Positions 9,320 to 16,975 of a stretch of 64,000 bases of DNA are shown one piece after another. The notes under the pieces are model-generated. The model was given only the letters and a program-made list of their open reading frames with translations, had not been told where the DNA came from and ran no database searches. Within the stretch, counting starts at the first letter, position 1. The number at the start of each line of letters is the position of its first letter. Source of the DNA: Pseudotabrizicola alkalilacus. GTDB taxonomy: Bacteria; Pseudomonadota; Alphaproteobacteria; Rhodobacterales; Rhodobacteraceae. The translations under genes and the position numbers were made by a program. The DNA lies in NCBI RefSeq assembly GCF_003443995.1, contig NZ_QWEY01000007.1, forward strand, positions 182,854 to 246,853, written 5' to 3'.

Positions 9320-10830
9320 TGTATCACTGGATCTCTGTTCCCGTCCTGCTGCCTGCCATCCTTGGCGCGGCGATGGTCCTGTTGATGCGCAACGATCTGC
9401 TGTTGCAGCGGGTGTTCGCGCTGGTGTCGACGCTGGGTCTGCTGGCCGTCAGCATCGCGCTGCTGGTCGCCGCCAGCAACGAAGGCCCCGAGGTCTATCA
9501 GCTGGGCGACTGGCCCGCGCCCTTTGGCATCGTGCTGGTGCTGGACCGGCTGTCGGCGATGATGGTCACGCTGACTGCCGTGCTGGCCGTCGCGGTTCTA
9601 CTCTACACCATCGGTTCGGGCTGGGACACGCGCGGGCGGCACTTCCACGCGCTGTTCCAGTTTCAGCTGATGGGGATCTGCGGCGCGTTTCTGACCGGCG
9701 ACGCGTTCAACCTGTTTGTGTTCTTCGAGGTTCTGCTGATCGCCTCTTATGGTCTGATGATCCATTCGGGGGGCCGCGACCGGCTGCGGGCGGGCGTGCA
9801 ATACGTTGCCTTCAACCTTGTCGGCTCGTCGCTGTTCCTGTTTGCGCTGGCGTCGATCTATTCGATCACCGGCACGCTGAACATCGCCGATCTGGCGGTC
9901 AAGGCGGCCGAGCTGCCGCAGGGCGACGCCGCCCTGTTCCGGGTCGCAGCCGTGATGCTGATGATGGTCTTTGCCATCAAGGGCGCGCTGGTGCCATTGC
10001 AGTTCTGGCTGCCGGGCACCTATTCCAACGCCCCCGGCCCGGTCGCGGCGCTGTTCGCGGTGATGACAAAGATCGGCGCCTATTCGGTGATCCGCTTTGG
10101 CGTCATCGTCCTGCCGACCACCCACCCGGTCACCGGCACCCTGATCGCCGATCTGATGCTGCCCGCAGCCCTGCTCACCCTGATCATCGGCGCGCTTGGC
10201 ATCCTGGGGGCTACCACCCTGTCGCGGCTGGCGGCCTTTGCCGCTGTTGCCTCAATGGGCACCGCCTTTATCGCCATCTCGGCCTTTACGCCCGCCTCCA
10301 CGGCGGCGGCGCTGTATTACATGGTGCATTCCACTCTGGCAGGGGCGGCGCTGTTCCTGATTGCTGATCTGGTGACCTATCGCCGCGCGCATGACGGGCT
10401 GCATCAGTCACTGCCGCCCATCGCGCAGGCCGGGCTGATCTCGGCCCTGTTCATGGTCTCGGCCATCGCCACCGCCGGGATGCCGCCGCTGTCGGGCTTT
10501 ATCGGCAAACTGCTGGTGCTGGATGCGCTGCGCGACTCTGCGGCGCTGGTCTGGTCAGTGATCCTTGTGACTTCGCTGATCATCATCGTCGGCTTTGCCC
10601 GCGCCGGGTCCACCCTGTTCTGGAAAGCCCACGCCTCTGCCCCCGAGGGCGACGGCGCAACCCATCCGGCACAGGCGCTGTCCTTTGTCGCCGTGGGCAC
10701 GCTGCTGGCGGGCCTTGTGGCCCTGACCGTGTTCGCCGGTCCGGTGATCGCCTGGATCGAAGTCACCGCTGCCAGCCTGTTTGATCCCGCCGCCTATATC
10801 GCGGCCAACCAATTGCCGGAGGTGAAGTAA
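9316..10830 (+). CDS. mrpD: Mrp antiporter subunit D
   Basis: A 504-residue NuoM/NuoN-type subunit with about fourteen membrane helices. Key charged positions are visible in FFEVLLIASYGLMIHS (the conserved TM5 Glu region) and KGALVPLQFWLPGTY (conserved Lys in a helix). Together with MrpA it is thought to form the ion-translocating core. The ATG at 9316 overlaps the mrpC stop; a second ATG follows at 9319. Confidence 0.94.
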   Translation: MMYHWISVPVLLPAILGAAMVLLMRNDLLLQRVFALVSTLGLLAVSIALLVAASNEGPEVYQLGDWPAPFGIVLVLDRLSAMMVTLTAVLAVAVLLYTIGSGWDTRGRHFHALFQFQLMGICGAFLTGDAFNLFVFFEVLLIASYGLMIHSGGRDRLRAGVQYVAFNLVGSSLFLFALASIYSITGTLNIADLAVKAAELPQGDAALFRVAAVMLMMVFAIKGALVPLQFWLPGTYSNAPGPVAALFAVMTKIGAYSVIRFGVIVLPTTHPVTGTLIADLMLPAALLTLIIGALGILGATTLSRLAAFAAVASMGTAFIAISAFTPASTAAALYYMVHSTLAGAALFLIADLVTYRRAHDGLHQSLPPIAQAGLISALFMVSAIATAGMPPLSGFIGKLLVLDALRDSAALVWSVILVTSLIIIVGFARAGSTLFWKAHASAPEGDGATHPAQALSFVAVGTLLAGLVALTVFAGPVIAWIEVTAASLFDPAAYIAANQLPEVK

Positions 10831-10831
10831 G

Positions 10832-11323
10832 ATGCTCCGCCGCCTCTTCCCCCACCCGCTCCTGTCGATGCTGCTGTTCGCAACCTGGATTCTGCTGGTC
10901 AACCAGATCAAGGTCGGCAGCATTGTGATGGCGCTGATCCTTGCCACGCTGATCCCGATGCTGACCGCCCCCTATTGGCCCAACCGCCCGCCCCTGAAAA
11001 AGGTACCGGCCTTTGCGGCCTATGTGCTGCTGGTGATGTGGGATATCGTGCTCGCAAATATTCAGGTGGCGCGGATCGTCCTGTTCATGCGCAATGAAAA
11101 CATCCGCTCCGGCTGGCTCGCGATCCCGATTGATCTGAAAACGCCCGAAGCCATCACCATTCTGGCGGGCACCATCACCATGACCCCTGGCACCGTCACC
11201 TCTGACATGTCGTCCTGTGGCCGTGTGTTGCTGATCCACGCACTGCACGCCCCCGACCCTGACGCTGTCATCCACGACATCAAGACCCGCTACGAGGCCC
11301 GCCTGAAAAGGATATTCGAATGA
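10832..11323 (+). CDS. mrpE: Mrp antiporter subunit E
   Basis: A 163-residue MrpE/PhaE protein with two or three N-terminal hydrophobic segments and a soluble C-terminal domain containing the family signature TITMTPGTVTSDM. Starts one base after the mrpD stop and ends in an ATGA overlap with mrpF. Structural subunit of the Mrp complex. Confidence 0.93.
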   Translation: MLRRLFPHPLLSMLLFATWILLVNQIKVGSIVMALILATLIPMLTAPYWPNRPPLKKVPAFAAYVLLVMWDIVLANIQVARIVLFMRNENIRSGWLAIPIDLKTPEAITILAGTITMTPGTVTSDMSSCGRVLLIHALHAPDPDAVIHDIKTRYEARLKRIFE

Positions 11324-11592
11324 TCCTGAATTACGCCCTTGATTTCGCCTTCCTCTGCTTTGGCCTGGGTCTGGCGATGAACCTGTACCGTGTGTTCCGC
11401 GCGCCCGGCGTGACCGACCGCATTCTTGCGCTCGATACCATGGTGATCAACGTACTTACCCTGATCGTGCTTTATGGCATGCGCACCAAATCCGGCGTCA
11501 ATTTCGAGGCGGCCCTGCTGTTCGCCATGACCGGATTTGTCTCCACCGTGGCCTATTGCAAATTCGTCCTGCGCGGCGACATCATTGAATGA
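11320..11592 (+). CDS. mrpF: Mrp antiporter subunit F
   Basis: A 90-residue membrane protein with three helices and the MrpF pattern RVFRAPGVTDRILALDTM. Overlaps mrpE by four bases and is followed by mrpG after 7 bases. Small structural subunit of the cation/proton antiporter. Confidence 0.92.
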   Translation: MILNYALDFAFLCFGLGLAMNLYRVFRAPGVTDRILALDTMVINVLTLIVLYGMRTKSGVNFEAALLFAMTGFVSTVAYCKFVLRGDIIE

Positions 11593-11599
11593 GGCTGGC

Positions 11600-11998
11600 A
11601 TGAACCTGATGGTCGAATACATTCTTGCCGCCCTTCTGGTGTTTGGTGGCATCTTCGGTATCGTCGGCAGCTTCGGCCTGCTGAAACTGCCGCAGATGCT
11701 GCAACGCCTGCACGCGCCGACCAAGGCCACCACGCTCGGCGTCGGCTCGGCACTGATCGCGTCGATGGCGTATTTCTGGTTCTACGAGGACCGGGTCAGC
11801 TGGCACGAGCTGATGATCACGCTGTTCCTGTTCCTGACCGCGCCGATCACCGCGAATTTCATCGCCAAGGCGCAGCTGCACCGCGCGATCAACAAGGAAG
11901 ACCTGCCCCCCACCGGCGTCGGCACTCAATGGGCCACCTATGACCCCGAGGTGCAGGCGGTCAGCCCGATCCTGCTGGATGACCGCGATCCCGGCTGA
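11600..11998 (+). CDS. mrpG: Mrp antiporter subunit G
   Basis: A 132-residue protein of the MrpG/PhaG family: LLVFGGIFGIVGSFGLLKLPQMLQRLHAPTK is split here as a glycine-rich helix followed by the conserved LP.ML.RLHAPTKA motif. Start ATG at 11600 is eight bases past the mrpF stop, preceded by GAGGCTG. Last gene of the six-gene mrp operon; the soluble C-terminal tail is longer than the minimal family. Confidence 0.92.
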   Translation: MNLMVEYILAALLVFGGIFGIVGSFGLLKLPQMLQRLHAPTKATTLGVGSALIASMAYFWFYEDRVSWHELMITLFLFLTAPITANFIAKAQLHRAINKEDLPPTGVGTQWATYDPEVQAVSPILLDDRDPG

Positions 11999-12002
11999 TT
12001 TC

Positions 12003-12016
12003 TGACCAAATGGTCA
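12003..12016. promoter_or_regulatory. Palindrome upstream of deoC
   Basis: TGACCA (12003-12008) and TGGTCA (12011-12016) form a perfect 6-bp dyad with a 2-base centre, five bases after the mrpG stop and 80 bases before the deoC start. Such short dyads resemble GntR- or TetR-family operators. It suggests the deoC-ALDH pair has its own regulated promoter and is not just the tail of mrp. No regulator gene lies next to it. Confidence 0.4.
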
Positions 12017-12095
12017 AATCGCCGCCGCGTCAGACTTGCCCGGTCGCGGCACCCGTGCCACATTGCAGCGAACTGACCGCAGCAAAGGGCTTGCC

Positions 12096-13109
12096 GTGAC
12101 CGCGCTTACCCCCGACGTGCCCGTCCCGACCACCGGGCTTGTGGCCCTTGGCCACGCCCGGCCGCCGCATGACCGCAACCCCGGCATGCCGCTGGATCTG
12201 GACTGGGTCGCCTCGGTGCAGGCCAATACCTCGGCCATCGAACGCCGCGCCGCGTCTTTGGGCGGTCGGCGCACCGTCAAAAAGGACTATCAGGCCGCCT
12301 GGCTGCTGAAAGCGGTCAGCCTGATCGACCTCACCACCCTGTCCGGCGATGATACGCCGGGCCGCGTGCAACGGCTCTGTGCCAAGGCCCGCCAGCCGGT
12401 AAGCGCTGAAACCCTGCACGCCCTTGGCATGGATGGGCTGACGGTCGGCGCGGTCTGCGTTTATCACGATATGGTCGCCACGGCGGTGCGCGCGCTGGAG
12501 GGCACCGAAATTCCCGTCGCCGCCGTCTCCACCGGCTTTCCGGCGGGCCTGTCGCCCTGGCATCTGCGCGTGCAGGAAATCCGCGAAAGCGTGGCGGCGG
12601 GCGCGCGTGAGATCGACATCGTCATCTCGCGCCGCCATGTGCTGACCCAGAACTGGCAGGCGCTGTATGGCGAGATGCGCGAAATGCGCGACGCCTGTGG
12701 TGAGGCGCATGTCAAAGCCATCCTCGCCACCGGCGAACTCGGCACCCTGCGCAATGTGGCCCGCGCGTCGCTGATCTGCATGATGGCCGGGGCCGATTTC
12801 ATCAAGACCTCGACCGGCAAAGAGGGCGTCAATGCCACCCTGCCCGTCACCCTGACCATGATCCGCTGCATCCGTGATTATCAGGAGCGTACCGGCATCA
12901 AGGTCGGCTACAAACCGGCGGGCGGCATTGCCAAGGCCAAGGACGCGCTGCTGTATCTGGCGCTGATGAAGGATGAACTCGGCGACGACTGGCTCTATCC
13001 CGACCTGTTCCGCTTTGGCGCCTCCAGCCTGCTCGGCGATATCGAACGCCAGCTCGACCACCACCTGACCGGCCACTACTCCGCCGCCAACCGCCACGCG
13101 ATGGGATAA
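12096..13109 (+). CDS. deoC: Deoxyribose-phosphate aldolase (DERA, eukaryote-like subtype)
   Basis: A ~337-residue DeoC that splits 2-deoxyribose 5-phosphate into glyceraldehyde 3-phosphate and acetaldehyde. The Schiff-base lysine is in FIKTSTGK (about residue 237) and the second catalytic lysine in GYKPAGG (about 273). N-terminal blocks such as RRTVKKDYQAAWLLKAVSL and IDLTTLSGDD resemble animal DERA more than the ~250-residue E. coli enzyme. I set the start at the GTG at 12096 (AAAGGGC upstream); an upstream ATG at 12036 is possible. Only four bases precede the aldehyde dehydrogenase gene, which can remove acetaldehyde. Confidence 0.9.
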   Translation: MTALTPDVPVPTTGLVALGHARPPHDRNPGMPLDLDWVASVQANTSAIERRAASLGGRRTVKKDYQAAWLLKAVSLIDLTTLSGDDTPGRVQRLCAKARQPVSAETLHALGMDGLTVGAVCVYHDMVATAVRALEGTEIPVAAVSTGFPAGLSPWHLRVQEIRESVAAGAREIDIVISRRHVLTQNWQALYGEMREMRDACGEAHVKAILATGELGTLRNVARASLICMMAGADFIKTSTGKEGVNATLPVTLTMIRCIRDYQERTGIKVGYKPAGGIAKAKDALLYLALMKDELGDDWLYPDLFRFGASSLLGDIERQLDHHLTGHYSAANRHAMG

Positions 13110-13113
13110 GGCC

Positions 13114-15453
13114 ATGACAATCAAAGAAATCTTCGACACCATGTCCTATGGCCCCGCGCTTGAAGCCAATAGCGAAGCGCTGGACTGGCTGGCGCGCCAT
13201 GATCACAGCTTTGGCCATTTCATCGACGGCAGCTTCACCGCACCCGAGGCGCTGTTTGACAGCAGGAACCCCGCCACCGGCAAGGTGCTGGCGCAGGTCA
13301 GCCAGGGCTCGACCGCTTCGATCGATGCAGCCGTCGCCGCCGCGCGGCGGGCGCAGCCGAAATGGGCGCGCCTGTCGGGCCACAAGCGGGCGCAGTATTT
13401 GTACGCCCTCGCCCGGCTGGTGCAGAAACACGCCCGCTTGCTGGCGGTGCTGGAGACGATGGACAACGGCAAACCGATCCGCGAGAGCCGCGACATCGAC
13501 CTGCCACTGGTCGCGCGGCATTTCTACTACCACGCGGGCCTTGCGCAACTGGCCCCGGCCGAGCTGCCGGGGATGGAGCCTTTGGGCGTGTGCGGCGCAG
13601 TGATCCCGTGGAACTTTCCGCTTCTGATGCTGGCGTGGAAGGTGGCACCGGCGCTGGCGGCGGGCAATACTGTGGTGCTGAAGCCCGCCGAGTATACTCC
13701 GCTGACTGCCCTGCTGTTTGCCGACCTCAGCCGTGAGGCGGGCCTGCCACGCGGGGTTTTGAACATTGTCACCGGCGACGGCGACACGGGTGCTGCGCTG
13801 GTCGCTCACCCCGGCGTCGACAAGATCGCCTTCACCGGCTCAACCGCCGTTGGCAAGGCGATCCGCCGCGCAACCGCAGGCACCGGCAAGGCGCTGACGC
13901 TGGAGCTGGGCGGCAAGTCGCCCTACATCGTGTTTGACGACGCCGATCTTGACTCGGCGGTCGAGGGGCTGGTCGATGCGATCTGGTTCAACGGCGGTCA
14001 GGTCTGCTGCGCAGGCAGCCGCCTGCTGGTGCAGGAAGGCGTGGCGGACCGCTTCCACACCAAGTTGAAACGCCGGATGGACGGCTTGCGCATCGGCGAT
14101 CCGCTGGACAAGTGCATTGATGTGGGCGCGGTGGTCGATCCGGTGCAACTGGCCACCATCACCCGGCTGGTCGATGCGTCAGAGGGTGACAAATACACCG
14201 CCGACACCCCAGTGCCCGAGGGCTGTTTCTACCCGCCGACGCTGATCACTGGGCTTTCCGCCGCCTCCCCGCTGATGCAGGAAGAGATCTTTGGCCCGGT
14301 GCTGGTCAGCATGACCTTCCGCACCCCTGCGGAAGCGGTGGAGCTGGCCAACAACACCCGCTACGGCCTTGCTGCGACGGTCTGGACCGAGAATGTGAAC
14401 CTTGCGCTCGACATCGCCCCCAAGCTGCGGGCCGGGGTGGTCTGGGTCAACGGCACCAACATGTTCGACGCCGCCGCCGGGTTTGGCGGGGTGCGCGAAA
14501 GCGGCTTTGGCCGCGAAGGCGGATGGGAGGGGTTGCACGCCTATCTGCGCCCCAAGGGCAAAACCAACCCGCTGAAAGCCGTCGCCGCCATGCCCGCGCC
14601 GAAAACGGCAACCGTGGATGGCCTCGACCGCACCGCCAAGCTGTTGATCGGCGGCAAGCAGGCGCGGCCCGATGGTGGCTATTCCAAACCCGTTTACAGC
14701 CCTCGTGGCGCGCTCTTGGGCCACACCGGCATCGGCAACCGCAAAGACATCCGCAACGCGGTGGAGGCGGCGCAGGCCGCCAAAGGCTGGGCCCGCGCCA
14801 CCGCCCACACCCGCGCGCAGATCCTGTTCTACATCGCCGAAAACCTGTCCGCCCGCGCCGAGGAATTCGCCGCCCGGATCAAAGCGCAGACCGGCAGCTC
14901 CGGGGCCAATGAGGTTGAAGCCGCGATTGCCCGGCTGTTCACCTATGCCGCCTGGGCCGACAAGTTCGACGGCGCAGTGAAATCGGTGCCCATCCGGGGC
15001 GTGGCCTTGGCAATGAACGAGCCCTGCGGCGTCATCGCAGCACTTTGCCCGGATGAGGCCCCGCTTCTGGGCCTGATCTCGGTCATGGCCCCGGCGATTG
15101 CGATGGGCAATCCTTGCGTTCTGGTCCCGTCAGAGCCGTTCCCGCTGTCGGCCACCGACTTTTATCAGGTGCTGGAGACCTCTGACCTGCCCGCAGGCGT
15201 GGTGAATATCGTCACCGGACCCCATACCGATCTCGCCAAACCCCTCGCCGGGCACATGGATATCGACGCGGTCTGGAGCTTTTCGTCAACCGATGTCTCA
15301 ACGATCATCGAGACAGAATCGGCGACCAACCTCAAGCGCACCTGGGTCAACAATGGCCGCGCGCGGGACTGGATGGCCGCCGAAGCCGAGGGCCGCGCGT
15401 TCCTGCGGCAGGCGACAGAGGTGAAAACCGTCTGGGTGCCTTACGGCGAGTAA
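13114..15453 (+). CDS. Two-domain aldehyde dehydrogenase, ALDH16 type
   Basis: A 779-residue protein, about 1.6 times the usual ALDH length. Domain 1 (residues ~1-490) has a complete active site: IPWNFPLLM, FTGSTAVGKA, ELGGKSP and catalytic Cys298 in NGGQVCC. Domain 2 (~510-779) has the NAD-fold part of an ALDH (VVNIVTGP) but no ELGG glutamate and no Q.C cysteine, so it is a degenerate copy. This layout is that of the ALDH16 family, known from animals and some bacteria. Adjacent deoC makes acetaldehyde, a plausible substrate; the degenerate domain is thought to be structural. Confidence 0.88.
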   Translation: MTIKEIFDTMSYGPALEANSEALDWLARHDHSFGHFIDGSFTAPEALFDSRNPATGKVLAQVSQGSTASIDAAVAAARRAQPKWARLSGHKRAQYLYALARLVQKHARLLAVLETMDNGKPIRESRDIDLPLVARHFYYHAGLAQLAPAELPGMEPLGVCGAVIPWNFPLLMLAWKVAPALAAGNTVVLKPAEYTPLTALLFADLSREAGLPRGVLNIVTGDGDTGAALVAHPGVDKIAFTGSTAVGKAIRRATAGTGKALTLELGGKSPYIVFDDADLDSAVEGLVDAIWFNGGQVCCAGSRLLVQEGVADRFHTKLKRRMDGLRIGDPLDKCIDVGAVVDPVQLATITRLVDASEGDKYTADTPVPEGCFYPPTLITGLSAASPLMQEEIFGPVLVSMTFRTPAEAVELANNTRYGLAATVWTENVNLALDIAPKLRAGVVWVNGTNMFDAAAGFGGVRESGFGREGGWEGLHAYLRPKGKTNPLKAVAAMPAPKTATVDGLDRTAKLLIGGKQARPDGGYSKPVYSPRGALLGHTGIGNRKDIRNAVEAAQAAKGWARATAHTRAQILFYIAENLSARAEEFAARIKAQTGSSGANEVEAAIARLFTYAAWADKFDGAVKSVPIRGVALAMNEPCGVIAALCPDEAPLLGLISVMAPAIAMGNPCVLVPSEPFPLSATDFYQVLETSDLPAGVVNIVTGPHTDLAKPLAGHMDIDAVWSFSSTDVSTIIETESATNLKRTWVNNGRARDWMAAEAEGRAFLRQATEVKTVWVPYGE

Positions 15454-15467
15454 CGGCGCGCCCGCGC

Positions 15468-16022
15468 TCAGGCATGCCCCGCTGTCGCCGACAGCGTCAG
15501 CGGGTCGATGCCCAGCGTTTTCAACGCCTTGACCCATTTGGCGCTGTCATCCGCCGCAAAGACCAGATCGGCCGGCGCGTCGGCCAGCAGCCAGTCGTTG
15601 CGCAGGATCTCTTCCTCCAGTTGCCCCGGCCCCCAGCCGGAATAGCCCAGCGCCAGCAGGGCGGCATCGGGGCCGTCGCCCTGCGCCAGCGCCTCCAGAA
15701 TATCCAGCGTCGCGGTCATCAGAAACCCACCGGGCACCGCCATCGTCGCCGGTCCGCGCGGGTAATCTGCCGAATGCAGCACAAAGCCGCGCCCGCGCTC
15801 GACCGGGCCGCCGAAATGCACGCGGATGTCGCGCCCCTCGGGCGCGCGGGAAATGTCCAGATGGTCGAGCAATCCGGCAAAGCTCAGGTCCGGTGTCGGT
15901 TTGTTGACGATCAGCCCCATCGCCCCATCTTCAGAATGGGCGCAGATCAGGATCACGCTGCGGTCAAAGCGCGCGTCGCCCAGACCGGGCATTGCAATCA
16001 ACAGCTTGCCACCAAGTTCCAT
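15468..16022 (-). CDS. YqgE/AlgH family protein
   Basis: A 184-residue protein with the family patterns GKLLIAMPGL, HSEDGAMGLIVNK and LGYSGWGPGQLE.EI. AlgH/YqgE proteins are widespread in Proteobacteria; a molecular function is not settled. The ATG at 16022 is preferred because GGAGC sits seven bases upstream; an ATG at 16049 would add nine residues. Convergent with the ALDH gene. Confidence 0.88.
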   Translation of the reverse strand: MELGGKLLIAMPGLGDARFDRSVILICAHSEDGAMGLIVNKPTPDLSFAGLLDHLDISRAPEGRDIRVHFGGPVERGRGFVLHSADYPRGPATMAVPGGFLMTATLDILEALAQGDGPDAALLALGYSGWGPGQLEEEILRNDWLLADAPADLVFAADDSAKWVKALKTLGIDPLTLSATAGHA

Positions 16023-16155
16023 GTCTACTGCTCCGAGCGCCGTTTGCATCCCCCCAACATGAGCCTGATGCCGCCGTGCCTCAAGAGGCAAGTGCTACAA
16101 TGGCTTCCCGTCTTTGTGACTTCCCATTCCCCCTTCACTGCTTATCTTGCCCGTC

Positions 16156-16968
16156 ATGATACGCGCCCTCGCCCTTTGCCTTGCCCTCAGCCCCGTCCTC
16201 GCCAGCCCTGTGCAGGCGCAATCGGTGCGACTGTCCGATGTGATCGAGGGTGAGTTCCGGCCCGGCTGGCAGACACCATCGGGCACCCATATGGCGGCGC
16301 TGCATCTGCATCTGGCCCCGAAGTGGAAGACCTATTGGCGCGCACCCGGCGATGCCGGCATCCCGCCGCAATTTGACTGGACCGGGTCCGAAAACGTGGG
16401 CTCGGTCCGCTTTCACTGGCCCGCGCCGGATGTGTTCCGCACCAATGGCATGCAGACGGTCGGCTATCATGACGAGCTGGTGTTGCCGATCGAGGTCACG
16501 CCAAAAGACCCGCGCAAACCGGTGCGGTTGAAAGCTTCGGTCGATCTGGGGGTGTGCAAGGATATCTGCATCCCGACCACATTGCTTTTGGGCACCGCCC
16601 TGCCCGCGCCGGGCCATGCCGACAGCGCGATCAACGCAGCGCTCCGCGCCCGCCCGGCGACCGGGGCCGAGGCGGGGCTGGACCGCATCACCTGCACGCT
16701 GGAACCGATCCGTGATGGGATGCGGATCACCGCCCGCATGGATCTGCCCGCGCAGGGCAGCGATGAGGTGGTGATCTTCGAATCCGGCCTGTCCAATGTC
16801 TGGGTGTCGGAATCGCAGGTGCGTCGTGACGGGCGCAGGCTGACGGCGGTGGCCGATATGGTGCCGCCTTCGGGTGGCCCGTTTGCGCTGAACCGCAGCG
16901 CCGTGGTGGTCACCGTGATCGGCGGTCAGGGCCGTGCCGTGGAAATCCGCGGCTGTCCGGCAGACTGA
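16156..16968 (+). CDS. Stand-alone DsbD-alpha/ScsB N-terminal-like periplasmic protein
   Basis: A 270-residue secreted protein. Residues 1-22 are a signal peptide ending VQAQ. The rest matches the N-terminal immunoglobulin-like domain of DsbD/ScsB thiol-disulfide reductases: WKTYWRAPGDAGIPPQFDW, then a CKDIC cysteine pair (about residue 134-138) in DLGVCKDICIP. In DsbD this domain receives electrons from a membrane domain and passes them on in the periplasm. Here the membrane and thioredoxin domains are missing. The membrane partner must be elsewhere, possibly a CcdA-like protein. TTG nine bases earlier is a weaker start. Confidence 0.78.
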   Translation: MIRALALCLALSPVLASPVQAQSVRLSDVIEGEFRPGWQTPSGTHMAALHLHLAPKWKTYWRAPGDAGIPPQFDWTGSENVGSVRFHWPAPDVFRTNGMQTVGYHDELVLPIEVTPKDPRKPVRLKASVDLGVCKDICIPTTLLLGTALPAPGHADSAINAALRARPATGAEAGLDRITCTLEPIRDGMRITARMDLPAQGSDEVVIFESGLSNVWVSESQVRRDGRRLTAVADMVPPSGGPFALNRSAVVVTVIGGQGRAVEIRGCPAD

Positions 16969-16975
16969 CCGGCGC

